Source of the DNA: Litorimonas taeanensis
GTDB lineage: Bacteria > Pseudomonadota > Alphaproteobacteria > Caulobacterales > Maricaulaceae
Direction: 5' to 3'
NCBI RefSeq assembly: GCF_003634015.1
Contig: NZ_RBII01000002.1
Location: forward strand, 523,597 to 587,596
DNA length: 64,000 nucleotides
The notes under the pieces were generated by a model. The model did not search any database. It saw nothing but the letters and a program-made list of their open reading frames with translations, and was not told where the DNA came from. Both the position numbers and the translations under genes were made by a program. The number at the start of each line of letters is the position of its first letter. The first letter of the stretch is position 1. Below, one piece after another: positions 56,870 to 64,000 of the stretch.

Positions 56870-57421
56870 TTAAGCCGATTTTTGCTCAATACGTTTTATC
56901 ATCGCGGCAATCATTTTATCCGCCAAGTCCAATGAGCGGCCCTCGACTAAATGCCCGTCTTCATCAAACGCCACAGCCGCATTCCCCACACCGACTTGCA
57001 CAGGCAGGACCTCGGCGCCAAGACGCATCAAAATATAGTTAATCTGGCGCATACACATTATCCCGCTCATTGCGCCCGGGGTACAAGACGCAATACCATA
57101 AACGGGTTGAGTGAAATGTTGGGTTCCAAATGTTGAAGTCCAATCAATCGTGTTCTTAAGTAAAGGTGGTAAGCCTCCATTATATTCAGGACTCACAATC
57201 ACGAGCCCATCAAATTCTAGCAGGGTCATGACAAGGTTTTTCACCGTTGCCGGCAATTCGATATCACCGTGAAACAAAGGCAGTTCATATTCTGCCAAAT
57301 CAATAATTGATGTAGAAACCCCTGCCGCTTTAAACCGTTGACGGAGCGCGTTTTCTAAACACTTATTAATCGAGTCCTTGCGTAAAGACGCGCAGATAAA
57401 TCCAATTTTTGGGGTCGTCAT
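56870..57421 (-). CDS. NADPH-dependent FMN reductase-like protein
   Basis: Flavodoxin-fold reductase of 183 residues. ATG 57421 (MTTPKIGFICASLRKDSINKCLE) is chosen over the longer frame. The nucleotide loop SLRKDSINK and the central VIVSPEYNGGLPPLLKNTIDW and GAMSGIMCMRQINYIL are family motifs. The role may be quinone/chromate reduction. Sits upstream of nth. Confidence 0.9.
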   Translation of the reverse strand: MTTPKIGFICASLRKDSINKCLENALRQRFKAAGVSTSIIDLAEYELPLFHGDIELPATVKNLVMTLLEFDGLVIVSPEYNGGLPPLLKNTIDWTSTFGTQHFTQPVYGIASCTPGAMSGIMCMRQINYILMRLGAEVLPVQVGVGNAAVAFDEDGHLVEGRSLDLADKMIAAMIKRIEQKSA

Positions 57422-57546
57422 TGGCTCACTTCCTATAGGGCAGCTATATATTCTGCCATTACGAAATCCTGCGATAACAGGATAGGGAATAATTTCAAGG
57501 CAGCGCCGCACGAGAACATCTTGCGCGGCAGAGCGTCCTCGCCCAT

Positions 57547-58047
57547 ATGAAGTTTATGCCAACGATATACGGACTTTCACCTTATTGGTTTTTTCTTATC
57601 CCAACCCTGATAATCGGCTTTTATGGCCTCAGGGCTTTTTTGGGATATCGGAGCGTCGCCCGTGATGCCTCGGCCGATTATCGCTATCGGAAAGAGAATA
57701 ACACAGTTCCTGCCGGACTGAGCGAAGCGGGCTATATCGCGGCATTTCGGCGGTTCCATAACCCACGCGGCCCACTCTATGTGGCCCTTACACTGGCGGC
57801 AATTTTGCTGTTAACCCCCGTCGCTATGCTCATTATCCAGTTCTTATTAGAACAACTTTATCAAGTCACAGGGCGTTCGCGAGTTTTTGAGCCAGGTTAT
57901 TTGGTATGGGGTTTTTCTATATTTTTTATGATGATCGCCAGTTGGGCTCTCATTGCCTATTTAGGGGCGAGGCGCTTTTATCGGCGTGCGCCGGGCACAT
58001 TTGCCCAAGAGCTCGAGAAAGAAATCGAAAAAGAAGACAAAATTTAG
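57547..58047 (+). CDS. Hypothetical membrane protein
   Basis: Protein of 166 residues with three membrane helices (FFLIPTLIIGFYGLRAFLGY, LYVALTLAAILLLTPVAMLIIQFLL and LVWGFSIFFMMIASWALIAYLGA) and charged ends (QELEKEIEKEDKI). The central loop with RYRKENNTVPAGLSEAGYIAAFRRFHNPR looks conserved in character. No family recognised. It converges on dapB with 9 bases between the stops. Confidence 0.7.
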   Translation: MKFMPTIYGLSPYWFFLIPTLIIGFYGLRAFLGYRSVARDASADYRYRKENNTVPAGLSEAGYIAAFRRFHNPRGPLYVALTLAAILLLTPVAMLIIQFLLEQLYQVTGRSRVFEPGYLVWGFSIFFMMIASWALIAYLGARRFYRRAPGTFAQELEKEIEKEDKI

Positions 58048-58056
58048 GGTACCGCG

Positions 58057-58878
58057 CTAAAGCCCCAAAACATCTTTCATATTATAATGGCCGGGGCTTT
58101 GTTTCACAGCCCAGAGCGCCGCGTTAACGGCGCCATCTGCAAAAACAGAACGATCAAACGCGGAATGAGACAGCGTTATCTTTTCAAGCTCTGAAGCAAT
58201 AATCACAGAATGATCGCCAATAACGCCGCCGCCGCGTAACGTCGCAAAACCAATATCGCCTTCTTGCCGCGCACCTGTTTGCCCCTCTCTGGATAAAACT
58301 TGTACATCGCCCAATTTGACATCACGCCCCGCGGCTGCCGCTTCGCCCAGCATAAGCGCTGTCCCCGACGGCGCGTCGACTTTGCGCTTATGGTGCATTT
58401 CCAATACTTCTATATCCCAGCCTTGCCGCAGTTTGGACGTCGCTAATTCAACAAGGGCCTCAAGCATATTCACGCCCATAGAAAAATTGCCTGATTGTAA
58501 GAACACCAAATCAGATATCGCCCCGTCCAAACTTTTTTGCTGGGCGGCATTAAACCCCGTTGTTCCAGAGATTACAGCTTTAACGGCGGAGCCTTTTATT
58601 GCATCGACTAAATCCAGTGTCGCTTGGGGCGCAGAGAAATCAATAACGACATCGCTTTGGCCTGCCTGTGATAAATCATCGGTCAAATTTACAATGGACT
58701 GTCCAGCGCCAGACATAACGCCAGCTAGCGCCAAAGCATCTTTTCCTAAATGTGGACTTTGCGAATGCGTAAGGGCGGTGTTTATGGATACACCGTCTAT
58801 AGACGTTGCCGCCTTTATAATCGCTTGGCCCATTCGGCCATCTGCACCCAATATCGCGAATTTTATTTTTTCAGCCAT
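58057..58878 (-). CDS. dapB: 4-hydroxy-tetrahydrodipicolinate reductase
   Basis: Lysine/diaminopimelate pathway step, 273 residues. GADGRMGQAI is the nucleotide loop; SGTTGFN and NFSMGVNMLEALVELA follow; the catalytic motif EVLEMHHKRKVDAPSGTALML holds His162/163 and Lys166. C-terminal GVIGDHSVIIASE and LSHSAFDRSVFADGAVNAALW are normal. Near nth, a common alphaproteobacterial arrangement. Confidence 0.96.
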   Translation of the reverse strand: MAEKIKFAILGADGRMGQAIIKAATSIDGVSINTALTHSQSPHLGKDALALAGVMSGAGQSIVNLTDDLSQAGQSDVVIDFSAPQATLDLVDAIKGSAVKAVISGTTGFNAAQQKSLDGAISDLVFLQSGNFSMGVNMLEALVELATSKLRQGWDIEVLEMHHKRKVDAPSGTALMLGEAAAAGRDVKLGDVQVLSREGQTGARQEGDIGFATLRGGGVIGDHSVIIASELEKITLSHSAFDRSVFADGAVNAALWAVKQSPGHYNMKDVLGL

Positions 58879-59123
58879 AAATCCGCATAACGAAGAGCAG
58901 CCCTTTGGGAAAGCGCTTTGTCGTAAAAAGTGGTTATAGCGCGCTAATTACGGCGTATTTAGAAGGCTTCAAGGCCCTTTCTTAACGGGCTCTTGGAAAA
59001 CATACTTAACAAGTGGCAAAGCGCTGTTTAATTAAATTTTATCGCTCTTTGTGTATCAGCTTGCCACAGGTTGGATCGGTCTTATCGGTTTGACGGGACG
59101 GCAGATTGCGCTATCTTTTGGGT

Positions 59124-59339
59124 ATGTCAGAAACACAGCCCAAAGATAATCTTTTGCAACCTACCGAAAAGAAAGTGTTAAGCCCCGCTGCTAAGCGGGC
59201 GCTTGCCGAAGCTGAACTGCGCCGCAAAGCGCGTGACGCCGAAAACACGGCCCGTCCATCAGAGAAATCCGGCCCAAAAGGCGAGGAACCCACGCGCTAT
59301 GGCGATTGGGAACGCGGCGGCATTGCCTATGACTTTTAA
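59124..59339 (+). CDS. DUF1674 protein (SDHAF4-like succinate dehydrogenase assembly factor)
   Basis: Small protein of 71 residues from ATG 59124 (MSETQPKD); an upstream TTG at 59106 is unlikely. The C-terminal block GPKGEEPTRYGDWERGGIAYDF is the DUF1674/SDHAF4 signature; eukaryotic SDHAF4 helps flavinate SdhA. The N-terminal half is helical and basic (SPAAKRALAEAELRRKARD). No sdh genes nearby; the function is by analogy. Confidence 0.8.
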   Translation: MSETQPKDNLLQPTEKKVLSPAAKRALAEAELRRKARDAENTARPSEKSGPKGEEPTRYGDWERGGIAYDF

Positions 59340-59439
59340 AAGTCAGGCCCGCTTCATCCGCGCCTAGCTGTGGGTGAGAAGGGCACAGACCCTCCCGCTC
59401 ATAAATGAAGTAGACTGGGTGAAACATTGGGAGAGGCAT

Positions 59440-60108
59440 ATGCCTATCAAATATATCGTCAGCGCCGTCAGCGCGTTGGGAATTCTAAGTTTAACAAGCG
59501 CAGCAAGTGCAGGCGGATGTGCCGGCCCAGATTGCGTGTTGGGAATGCAGTATATTCCCGGAAATGCACCGCGATTTGATTCCATGACCGTCGCAACGCC
59601 TCAGCCCATGGGTCATTTGAAATCCATTAATTTTCAGCGGGCCCCACACGTCTCTATCATGCGGGTTCATGGTCTAGGCCCTAATGTCGAGCTATCAGAT
59701 GGGCCGACAGGTTTTACAGAAGGCTGCCACCCCACATCGACGCGTTATTGCCGCCAAGATGTGAATACAACCGTTCACGCGCCAGCCCCAATTATGCATG
59801 CGCCCGCGGCGCCCGCCCCCCTTTACCGCCCAGCGCCTCCTCAAAGCTACACCCCGCAGCCTATGATGAACTCAGGCACATCCTATTCTGGTACAAGCAC
59901 GAGTGGCTATTGGGAAAAAGTCTCCGGCCCCAGAACAATTGATGGCATGATGGCGACACAAGTGATCTGCCGCCGCCCTGCCCCGCAGCCTGTTGCACAG
60001 CCGCAGACATATTACCGCGTCGTACGGCCTATTGTTCACGTGCCAGTTCCTGTGCCTACGCCCGTGCCAGCCCCTATGCCGGCTCTGCCTTATTGCGGCG
60101 GCCGATAG
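59440..60108 (+). CDS. Secreted Pro-rich protein, paralogue of 60248 gene
   Basis: Exported protein of 222 residues. The frame runs from 59374 but ATG 59440 follows GGGAGAGG and starts a signal peptide (MPIKYIVSAVSALGILSL... ending ASA). Mature sequence begins GGCAGPDCVLG; it has a VHGLGPNVEL segment, cysteine pairs (EGCHPTSTRYCR), a Pro-rich linker and a C-terminal TYYRVVRPIVHVPVPVP block. The TYYR[VI]VRPIV[HY] and GLG-N-x-x-L motifs are shared with the protein at 60248. Function unknown; probably cell-surface or extracellular. Confidence 0.78.
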   Translation: MPIKYIVSAVSALGILSLTSAASAGGCAGPDCVLGMQYIPGNAPRFDSMTVATPQPMGHLKSINFQRAPHVSIMRVHGLGPNVELSDGPTGFTEGCHPTSTRYCRQDVNTTVHAPAPIMHAPAAPAPLYRPAPPQSYTPQPMMNSGTSYSGTSTSGYWEKVSGPRTIDGMMATQVICRRPAPQPVAQPQTYYRVVRPIVHVPVPVPTPVPAPMPALPYCGGR

Positions 60109-60123
60109 TTTTATTAAAGCTTT

Positions 60124-60156
60124 GCGATGAAGGGGCCCCTCTTCATCGCTTTTTTT
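60124..60156 (+). terminator. Intrinsic terminator
   Basis: GCGATGAAG (60124-60132) pairs with CTTCATCGC (60141-60149) with inner GGG/CCC pairs, then seven T. Confidence 0.92.
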
Positions 60157-60193
60157 GGTGTTTTTATAGTAAAAAACAACCGTTCCGCGTAGT

Positions 60194-60209
60194 TGGCATG
60201 ATGATTGCT
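60194..60209 (+). promoter_or_regulatory. Putative sigma-54 (-24/-12) promoter
   Basis: TTGGCATGATGATTGCTT: GG (60195-60196) and GC (60207-60208) separated by exactly 10 bases; TGGCA and TTGCT are close to the full consensus. Located 39 bases before the ATG of the secreted protein at 60248. An expected start is near 60220. Confidence 0.72.
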
Positions 60210-60247
60210 TGTCCCTTCTTATTAAATTCACTGAGAAGGAGCGGCCA

Positions 60248-60847
60248 ATGTCTCGTATTCTTAAAACGGCCCTTATATCTGTAGCGGGGCTTACGATTAC
60301 AGCATCAGCGCAAGCCAGTTGCGGCGGAAATTTTTGTACCACAGCAAATACAGTTGTAAAATCAGCCCCACCTTGGACGGCGACACAAACGTCCAATTAT
60401 CAGGCGACATCCCATTATTCCAATAACGCAACGCGTTATTATGGCTTTGCAGGTTCACCCACAACGATTCCTGGTCTCGGTGCAAATGAGAGCCTTCGGC
60501 CAACAGTTTGCCCAGTTAATGTTTACAACCCGAATGGCGGTAAAGTTCTTGGGTGTTACAACGTTGTAAAAACTATGACCTATAAACAGGCGCCTCAAAT
60601 GACCTATTATCGTATTGTGCGCCCGATCGTTTATATTCGCTATCCAGTGCCCGTCGCTGTGCCAACATATCATCATTTCAATGCCTATAGCCAATATGGT
60701 CAATATGGACATTTCAGCCAATTTAATCGGGGCTGTGCTGGGGCGGCTTATGCATCAAGGTATCATCAATCTTCACGCTATGGCAGTTCGCGTTACGGTG
60801 GCTCGCAAAGCTCACATCATAACCATGCTGTCGGGTCTTGCGGATAA
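60248..60847 (+). CDS. Secreted Cys/Tyr/His-rich protein, paralogue of 59440 gene
   Basis: Exported protein of 199 residues. ATG 60248 with GAAGGAG gives signal peptide MSRILKTALISVAGLTI... ending QAS. The mature N-terminus is CGGNFCTT. Shared with the 59440 protein are GLGANESL and the TYYRIVRPIVYI block. The C-terminal 70 residues are His/Tyr/Ser/Gly-rich (HHFNAYSQYGQYGHFSQF, SSRYGSSRYGGS) with terminal Cys. SSRYG is also seen in the 30593 protein. Probably sigma-54 transcribed. Function unknown. Confidence 0.78.
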   Translation: MSRILKTALISVAGLTITASAQASCGGNFCTTANTVVKSAPPWTATQTSNYQATSHYSNNATRYYGFAGSPTTIPGLGANESLRPTVCPVNVYNPNGGKVLGCYNVVKTMTYKQAPQMTYYRIVRPIVYIRYPVPVAVPTYHHFNAYSQYGQYGHFSQFNRGCAGAAYASRYHQSSRYGSSRYGGSQSSHHNHAVGSCG

Positions 60848-60916
60848 AATATCTTCGCGCTTATAGCGGTGAAATTTAAAGCCGCCTGAGGCAAGACATT
60901 CAAAACTAGATTTCTG

Positions 60917-60945
60917 AAAACCTCTCAATTATGGGAGGTTTTTTT
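60917..60945. terminator. Intrinsic terminator, probably bidirectional
   Basis: AACCTCTC (60919-60926) and GGGAGGTT (60933-60940), then TTTTT on plus. The minus strand has TTTTC after the stem, so it may also serve pyrF, whose stop lies about 20 bases before. Confidence 0.85.
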
Positions 60946-60964
60946 ATGGTAATTTTAACAGGTA

Positions 60965-61657
60965 TTACCCTCGCATATTAGCGATTACATCTAGCGCCGC
61001 TTGGCGCGGTTGGGCCGCCGTTGAAATAGGACGACCAACAACCAAATGTGAAGCCCCATTATTGAGGGCGTCATATGGCGTGGCTATCCGTTTCTGATCT
61101 CCCGCATCACCGCCAGCCATGCGAACACCTGGTGTGACAATCAAAAAATCGCTCGGCACAACGGCGCGAATAGCGGCCGCCTCAAGCGGGCTGGAGACGA
61201 CGCCATCCATTCCAGCCTCAATGGCCTGCGCCACGCGGCGCATCACTAAATCCTCAGCCGTACCGGCATACCCAATAGCTTCTAGAGCGGATTTATCCAG
61301 AGACGTTAATACCGTCACACCCAAAAGCTTTAACCCGCTCTCTCCGCGCCCCGTAACGGCGCTGTGCATCACATCGGGACGTGCATGAACGGTCAATAAA
61401 TCAGCCCCTAACCCAGCAATTGACCGCGTGGCTTTTTCAACCGTTGCGCCAATGTCATGGAGCTTAAAATCATAAAAGACATTTTTTCCTTGCGCCTTTA
61501 ACCGCTGTCCAAACTCAACCCCGCCAATCGGCAGAAGCTGTAGACCTATTTTATAACTATCAACGGCATCCCCCAATGTTTCCACAAGAGCTTCAGCCTC
61601 TGCCACGCTGGGCAAATCAAGAGCCACATAAAGGCGCGGATCAGATATTTTAGTCAT
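60965..61657 (-). CDS. pyrF: Orotidine 5'-phosphate decarboxylase
   Basis: Last step of UMP synthesis, 230 residues. The catalytic K-x-x-D tetrad is visible as Asp63, Lys65 and Asp68 in FYDFKLHDIG. VTPGVRMAGGDAGDQKRIATP and VVGRPISTAAQPR (phosphate loop) are intact. Its first codons overlap the stop of the upstream SDR gene by 8 bases, so the two are co-translated. Confidence 0.96.
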   Translation of the reverse strand: MTKISDPRLYVALDLPSVAEAEALVETLGDAVDSYKIGLQLLPIGGVEFGQRLKAQGKNVFYDFKLHDIGATVEKATRSIAGLGADLLTVHARPDVMHSAVTGRGESGLKLLGVTVLTSLDKSALEAIGYAGTAEDLVMRRVAQAIEAGMDGVVSSPLEAAAIRAVVPSDFLIVTPGVRMAGGDAGDQKRIATPYDALNNGASHLVVGRPISTAAQPRQAALDVIANMRG

Positions 61658-62456
61658 TTACATTCCGAAATTTATTTGAATTTTTAGCCATAAGTTTTTG
61701 TGTAACAGAGAGCGGTAATAGCCGCCCAAGCAAAGCAATAAAATTGTTCACGCGGCCCGTAATATATACGGCGCGATTGCGCTCCAAGGCTTCATAAGCC
61801 AGTTCGGAGCAATAATCCGCATCCATCATCATATAGTCTGGCAAACGGTTCATGGCTTCTCGCGTATTATTGACGTCATGGAATTCCGTCATAGTAAAAC
61901 CGGGGCAAATAGCCGACACATGGACACCTGTGCCGTCCAATTCCATATTCAAGCTTTCTGAAAACTTTATCAGGAATGATTTTACGGCTGCATAAAGCGT
62001 ATGCCCTTTCGAGCCCGGCATATGCCCCGCAAGTGAGGCAATATTCATAATTCGGCCAAACCCTCTTTCCGCCATCATGGGGGCTAGCTTTCGGGCCAAT
62101 TCACATGGCACTGTCGCCATTAGGTGAATGAATTTCGCATGGTCTTCCCACTCGCTCTCAAGGTAAGTACCAGGATGTCCATAGCCTGCATTATTAATCA
62201 AGCCATCGACTTGAAGGCCTGCTGCGTTAATCTCATTAAGAAGCGTTTCAACGGCATTGGGTTTGAATAAGTCAGCCTCAAATATGTGACTTTTGGTGCC
62301 GTAATCTTTTTCCAAATGCGTGGCCAGCGTCTCCATCCTATCTCTGCGGCGTGCACATAAGATTAAATCCCACCCCTGAGAGGCATATTCATTTGCCAAA
62401 GCCGCTCCAAGCCCCGCAGACGCGCCAGTAATTAATATCAGAGGTTTCGTCGTCAT
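61650..62456 (-). CDS. Short-chain dehydrogenase/reductase (SDR)
   Basis: Classical SDR of 268 residues. The NAD(P) motif is TGASAGLG (residues 10-17); NNAG at 88-91; catalytic Ser141, Tyr155 and Lys159 (YAAVK). Arginine-rich CARRRDR after beta-2 suggests NADPH. The C-terminus has a hydrophobic, possibly membrane-associated helix (NFIALLGRLLPLSVTQKL), as in DltE-like or hydroxysteroid dehydrogenase-type members. Substrate unknown. Overlaps pyrF. Confidence 0.9.
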   Translation of the reverse strand: MTTKPLILITGASAGLGAALANEYASQGWDLILCARRRDRMETLATHLEKDYGTKSHIFEADLFKPNAVETLLNEINAAGLQVDGLINNAGYGHPGTYLESEWEDHAKFIHLMATVPCELARKLAPMMAERGFGRIMNIASLAGHMPGSKGHTLYAAVKSFLIKFSESLNMELDGTGVHVSAICPGFTMTEFHDVNNTREAMNRLPDYMMMDADYCSELAYEALERNRAVYITGRVNNFIALLGRLLPLSVTQKLMAKNSNKFRNVND

Positions 62457-62575
62457 AAGCCAGACTCAAAAGGTGACAAGATTGTGAGTATTAATATTTG
62501 CATTAGCTGTTAGCTTATATCCTGTGACTTTCAAGGTTCACCTCTATATTTACGAAAATCAACTTGGAGAGCGCG

Positions 62576-62875
62576 ATGCGAAACCGAATGAATACCTATC
62601 TCTTTATGATGGCTGCGCCCGCTCTTTTGCTCACGGCCTGCGCGACGCAAGCAGACCCCGAAGCCTATATGTCATATGACTGTAAGCAATTGCGCATGCT
62701 TTCCGAAAGCCGCGCACCGACAGACCCTTTCGCAGCCAATCGCGTAGGGCCCGACCCACAAGCCGGATTGTCTGGGGACCGCCAAGGTCTACGCACTCAA
62801 GATGCTGACTTAGTCGAAAAGCGCGATGACGAAACCCGATCTATCCGTGCAGCTTATCTGAAGAAAGGGTGCTAG
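62576..62875 (+). CDS. Small lipoprotein of unknown function
   Basis: Protein of 99 residues, ATG 62576 after TTGGAGAG. Lipobox LLTAC within MAAPALLLTACATQ. The mature region is acidic/hydrophilic with two cysteines (MSYDCKQLRML and KKGC at the C-terminus). No recognised domain; a short envelope lipoprotein. Confidence 0.72.
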   Translation: MRNRMNTYLFMMAAPALLLTACATQADPEAYMSYDCKQLRMLSESRAPTDPFAANRVGPDPQAGLSGDRQGLRTQDADLVEKRDDETRSIRAAYLKKGC

Positions 62876-62894
62876 CGCTTTTTGAGCCCCTGTT

Positions 62895-63686
62895 TTGGAT
62901 AAAATTGACCTCATAAGAATAGGCATTTTTCTGGGCGCCTTAATCCTGTTTTCTGCCGCAGAAGCATTGTGGCCTAAACGCCCCCGTCTTCAAAACCGCT
63001 TTCGACGCTGGATTACGAATGTCGGCTTTGTCGTCATAGGGAGCCTCAGCCTACAATTACTCGGACCGCTTATTGCTGTTGGCATCGCAGCTTGGGCATC
63101 GCTTAAAGGGTGGGGGCTTCTCAATATAATAGACGCCCCCCTCTGGCTAGAACTTACCATCGCCTTTATTGTGTTGGATTTCGCTATTTGGTGGCAGCAT
63201 GTCTTGTCTCACAAAATTCCGATTTTATGGCGACTCCATAAGGTTCATCATGCAGACCGTGATCTGGACGCAAGTTCAGGCGTTCGCTTTCATCCCATCG
63301 AAATCTTTCTATCGATGATTTATAAATGCGGCGTCGTCTGCCTCTTGGGCCCTCCTGTAATAGCCGTGGTTATCTTTGAAATCACACTCAATGCGATGGC
63401 AATTTTTAACCATGCAAATTTGGCCCTACCGCGAGGGATAGATAGCCCTCTGCGTAAAATCATAGTGACCCCCGACATGCACCGCGTCCATCATTCTGTA
63501 ATCTGGCAGGAGAGCCAAAAGAACTATGGATTTAACTTATCGATTTGGGACCGCCTGTTTAAAACCTATCAAGCCGCGCCCCAAGCGGGTCAACAAGGGA
63601 TGGCGCTGGGTTTAAGCGACGCTCAAACCAATGACCCACAATATCTGGGCTGGAGTCTGTGGCTCCCCTTTCGTAAATATAAATGA
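62895..63686 (+). CDS. Sterol desaturase/fatty acid hydroxylase family protein
   Basis: Membrane di-iron oxygenase of 263 residues. Histidine clusters are HVLSH (WWQHVLSH), HKVHHADRD, NHANL and MHRVHHS, covering the HxxxH, HxxHH and HxxHH boxes. Four or five membrane helices surround them. No in-frame ATG lies close upstream, so the start is TTG 62895 (LDKIDLIRIG). Substrate is not predictable (sterol, carotenoid or alkyl lipid). Confidence 0.85.
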   Translation: MDKIDLIRIGIFLGALILFSAAEALWPKRPRLQNRFRRWITNVGFVVIGSLSLQLLGPLIAVGIAAWASLKGWGLLNIIDAPLWLELTIAFIVLDFAIWWQHVLSHKIPILWRLHKVHHADRDLDASSGVRFHPIEIFLSMIYKCGVVCLLGPPVIAVVIFEITLNAMAIFNHANLALPRGIDSPLRKIIVTPDMHRVHHSVIWQESQKNYGFNLSIWDRLFKTYQAAPQAGQQGMALGLSDAQTNDPQYLGWSLWLPFRKYK

Positions 63687-63765
63687 CTATATTTTCGCGT
63701 TAATTTTATTATCACTTGAGAGACAACGCATCAGGGACTAGCCTATTCTTCACAAAGGGGGCGTT

Positions 63766-64000
63766 ATGCTGATTTGGACTATTCTTGCGATTTTCATAGC
63801 GCTTCTGGTCGGGGTAGCGTTGGTTTTCAACCAATTGGTTCAAGCCCGACAAATGGTCAGTAATGGCTGGGCCGACATCGCTGTACAGCTAAAACGCCGG
63901 GCTGACCTTATCCCCAATATTGTGGACACGGTTAAGGCCTATGCTCAACATGAAAGACAGCTTTTCATTGATGTCACTGAAAAGCGCAATGCGGCCCTAT
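63766..64000 (+). CDS. LemA family protein (start only)
   Basis: Begins at ATG 63766 after AAAGGGGG and continues past the right edge (78 codons visible). N-terminal membrane helix MLIWTILAIFIALLVGVALVFN followed by NGWADIAVQLKRRADLIPNIVDTVKAYAQHERQL, the LemA signature region. LemA proteins are helical envelope proteins often next to a TPM/DUF2207 or M48 gene, which would lie outside the window. Confidence 0.93.
   Translation, partial: MLIWTILAIFIALLVGVALVFNQLVQARQMVSNGWADIAVQLKRRADLIPNIVDTVKAYAQHERQLFIDVTEKRNAAL

Overview
The window looks like a chromosomal segment of a moderate-GC, probably marine alphaproteobacterium. It most resembles the stalked or prosthecate Hyphomonadaceae/Robiginitomaculaceae group. 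This is an inference from several things: a CC0125/CC1285-type lipoprotein, the rsmB-rpe-heparinase-purH gene order, an SDHAF4-like DUF1674 protein, a K+-independent H+-pyrophosphatase, a CtrA-like half-site pair and sigma-54-type promoters. Gene density is high and almost everything is chromosomal housekeeping. I see no prophage, integron, CRISPR array or intact insertion sequence.

Layout. 1-4.3 kb: a minus-strand cassette of TPR/beta-barrel protein, FecR-domain protein and CHASE2 adenylate cyclase (cut by the left edge). 4.5-10.9 kb: tRNA-Leu(CAA), YqaA-type membrane protein, murI, a GT39-like glycosyltransferase, msrA, ubiE, a LysR regulator and a DUF983 protein. 10.97-13.4 kb: a clear SAM-I (S-box) riboswitch ahead of a MetX-like acyltransferase and a MetB-like PLP enzyme. 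13.5-24.8 kb: one large branched-chain amino acid operon, ilvD-ilvC-ilvB-ilvM-like-leuA-leuC-leuD-leuB-ilvA. It is preceded by a 47-codon reading frame rich in Val/Leu/Ile codons, a possible antiterminator and an intrinsic terminator, which together look like an ilvL-type attenuator. 24.8-31.5 kb: MBL hydrolase, nitroreductase, ridA, lysC, rsmB and a secreted repeat protein with a sigma-54-like promoter.

31.6-43.4 kb: rpe, a heparinase II/III-like protein and purH; then an LRAT-like protein with a DUF3703 protein, a membrane-anchored AraC regulator, an M49-like metallopeptidase lipoprotein, an unassigned structured RNA candidate, mdh and zapE. 43.5-51.4 kb: a multi-helix channel-like protein, an SRPBCC membrane protein, an acyltransferase, hppA preceded by two tandem copies of a structured motif, a PAN/Apple-domain protein and a TraB/GumN protein. 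51.5-64 kb: a pirin/azoreductase/LysR redox module, small lipoproteins, nth with an FMN reductase, dapB, an SDHAF4-like protein, two related secreted Cys-containing proteins, an SDR gene with pyrF, a sterol desaturase-like protein and the start of a lemA gene.

The most interesting material is regulatory RNA. It comprises the BCAA attenuator, the S-box riboswitch (alphaproteobacteria more often use SAM-II), the tandem element before hppA, and the roughly 109-nt RNA candidate between mdh and the metallopeptidase gene. The other notable set is the envelope-signalling cassette at the left edge and the sigma-54-linked secreted protein family.
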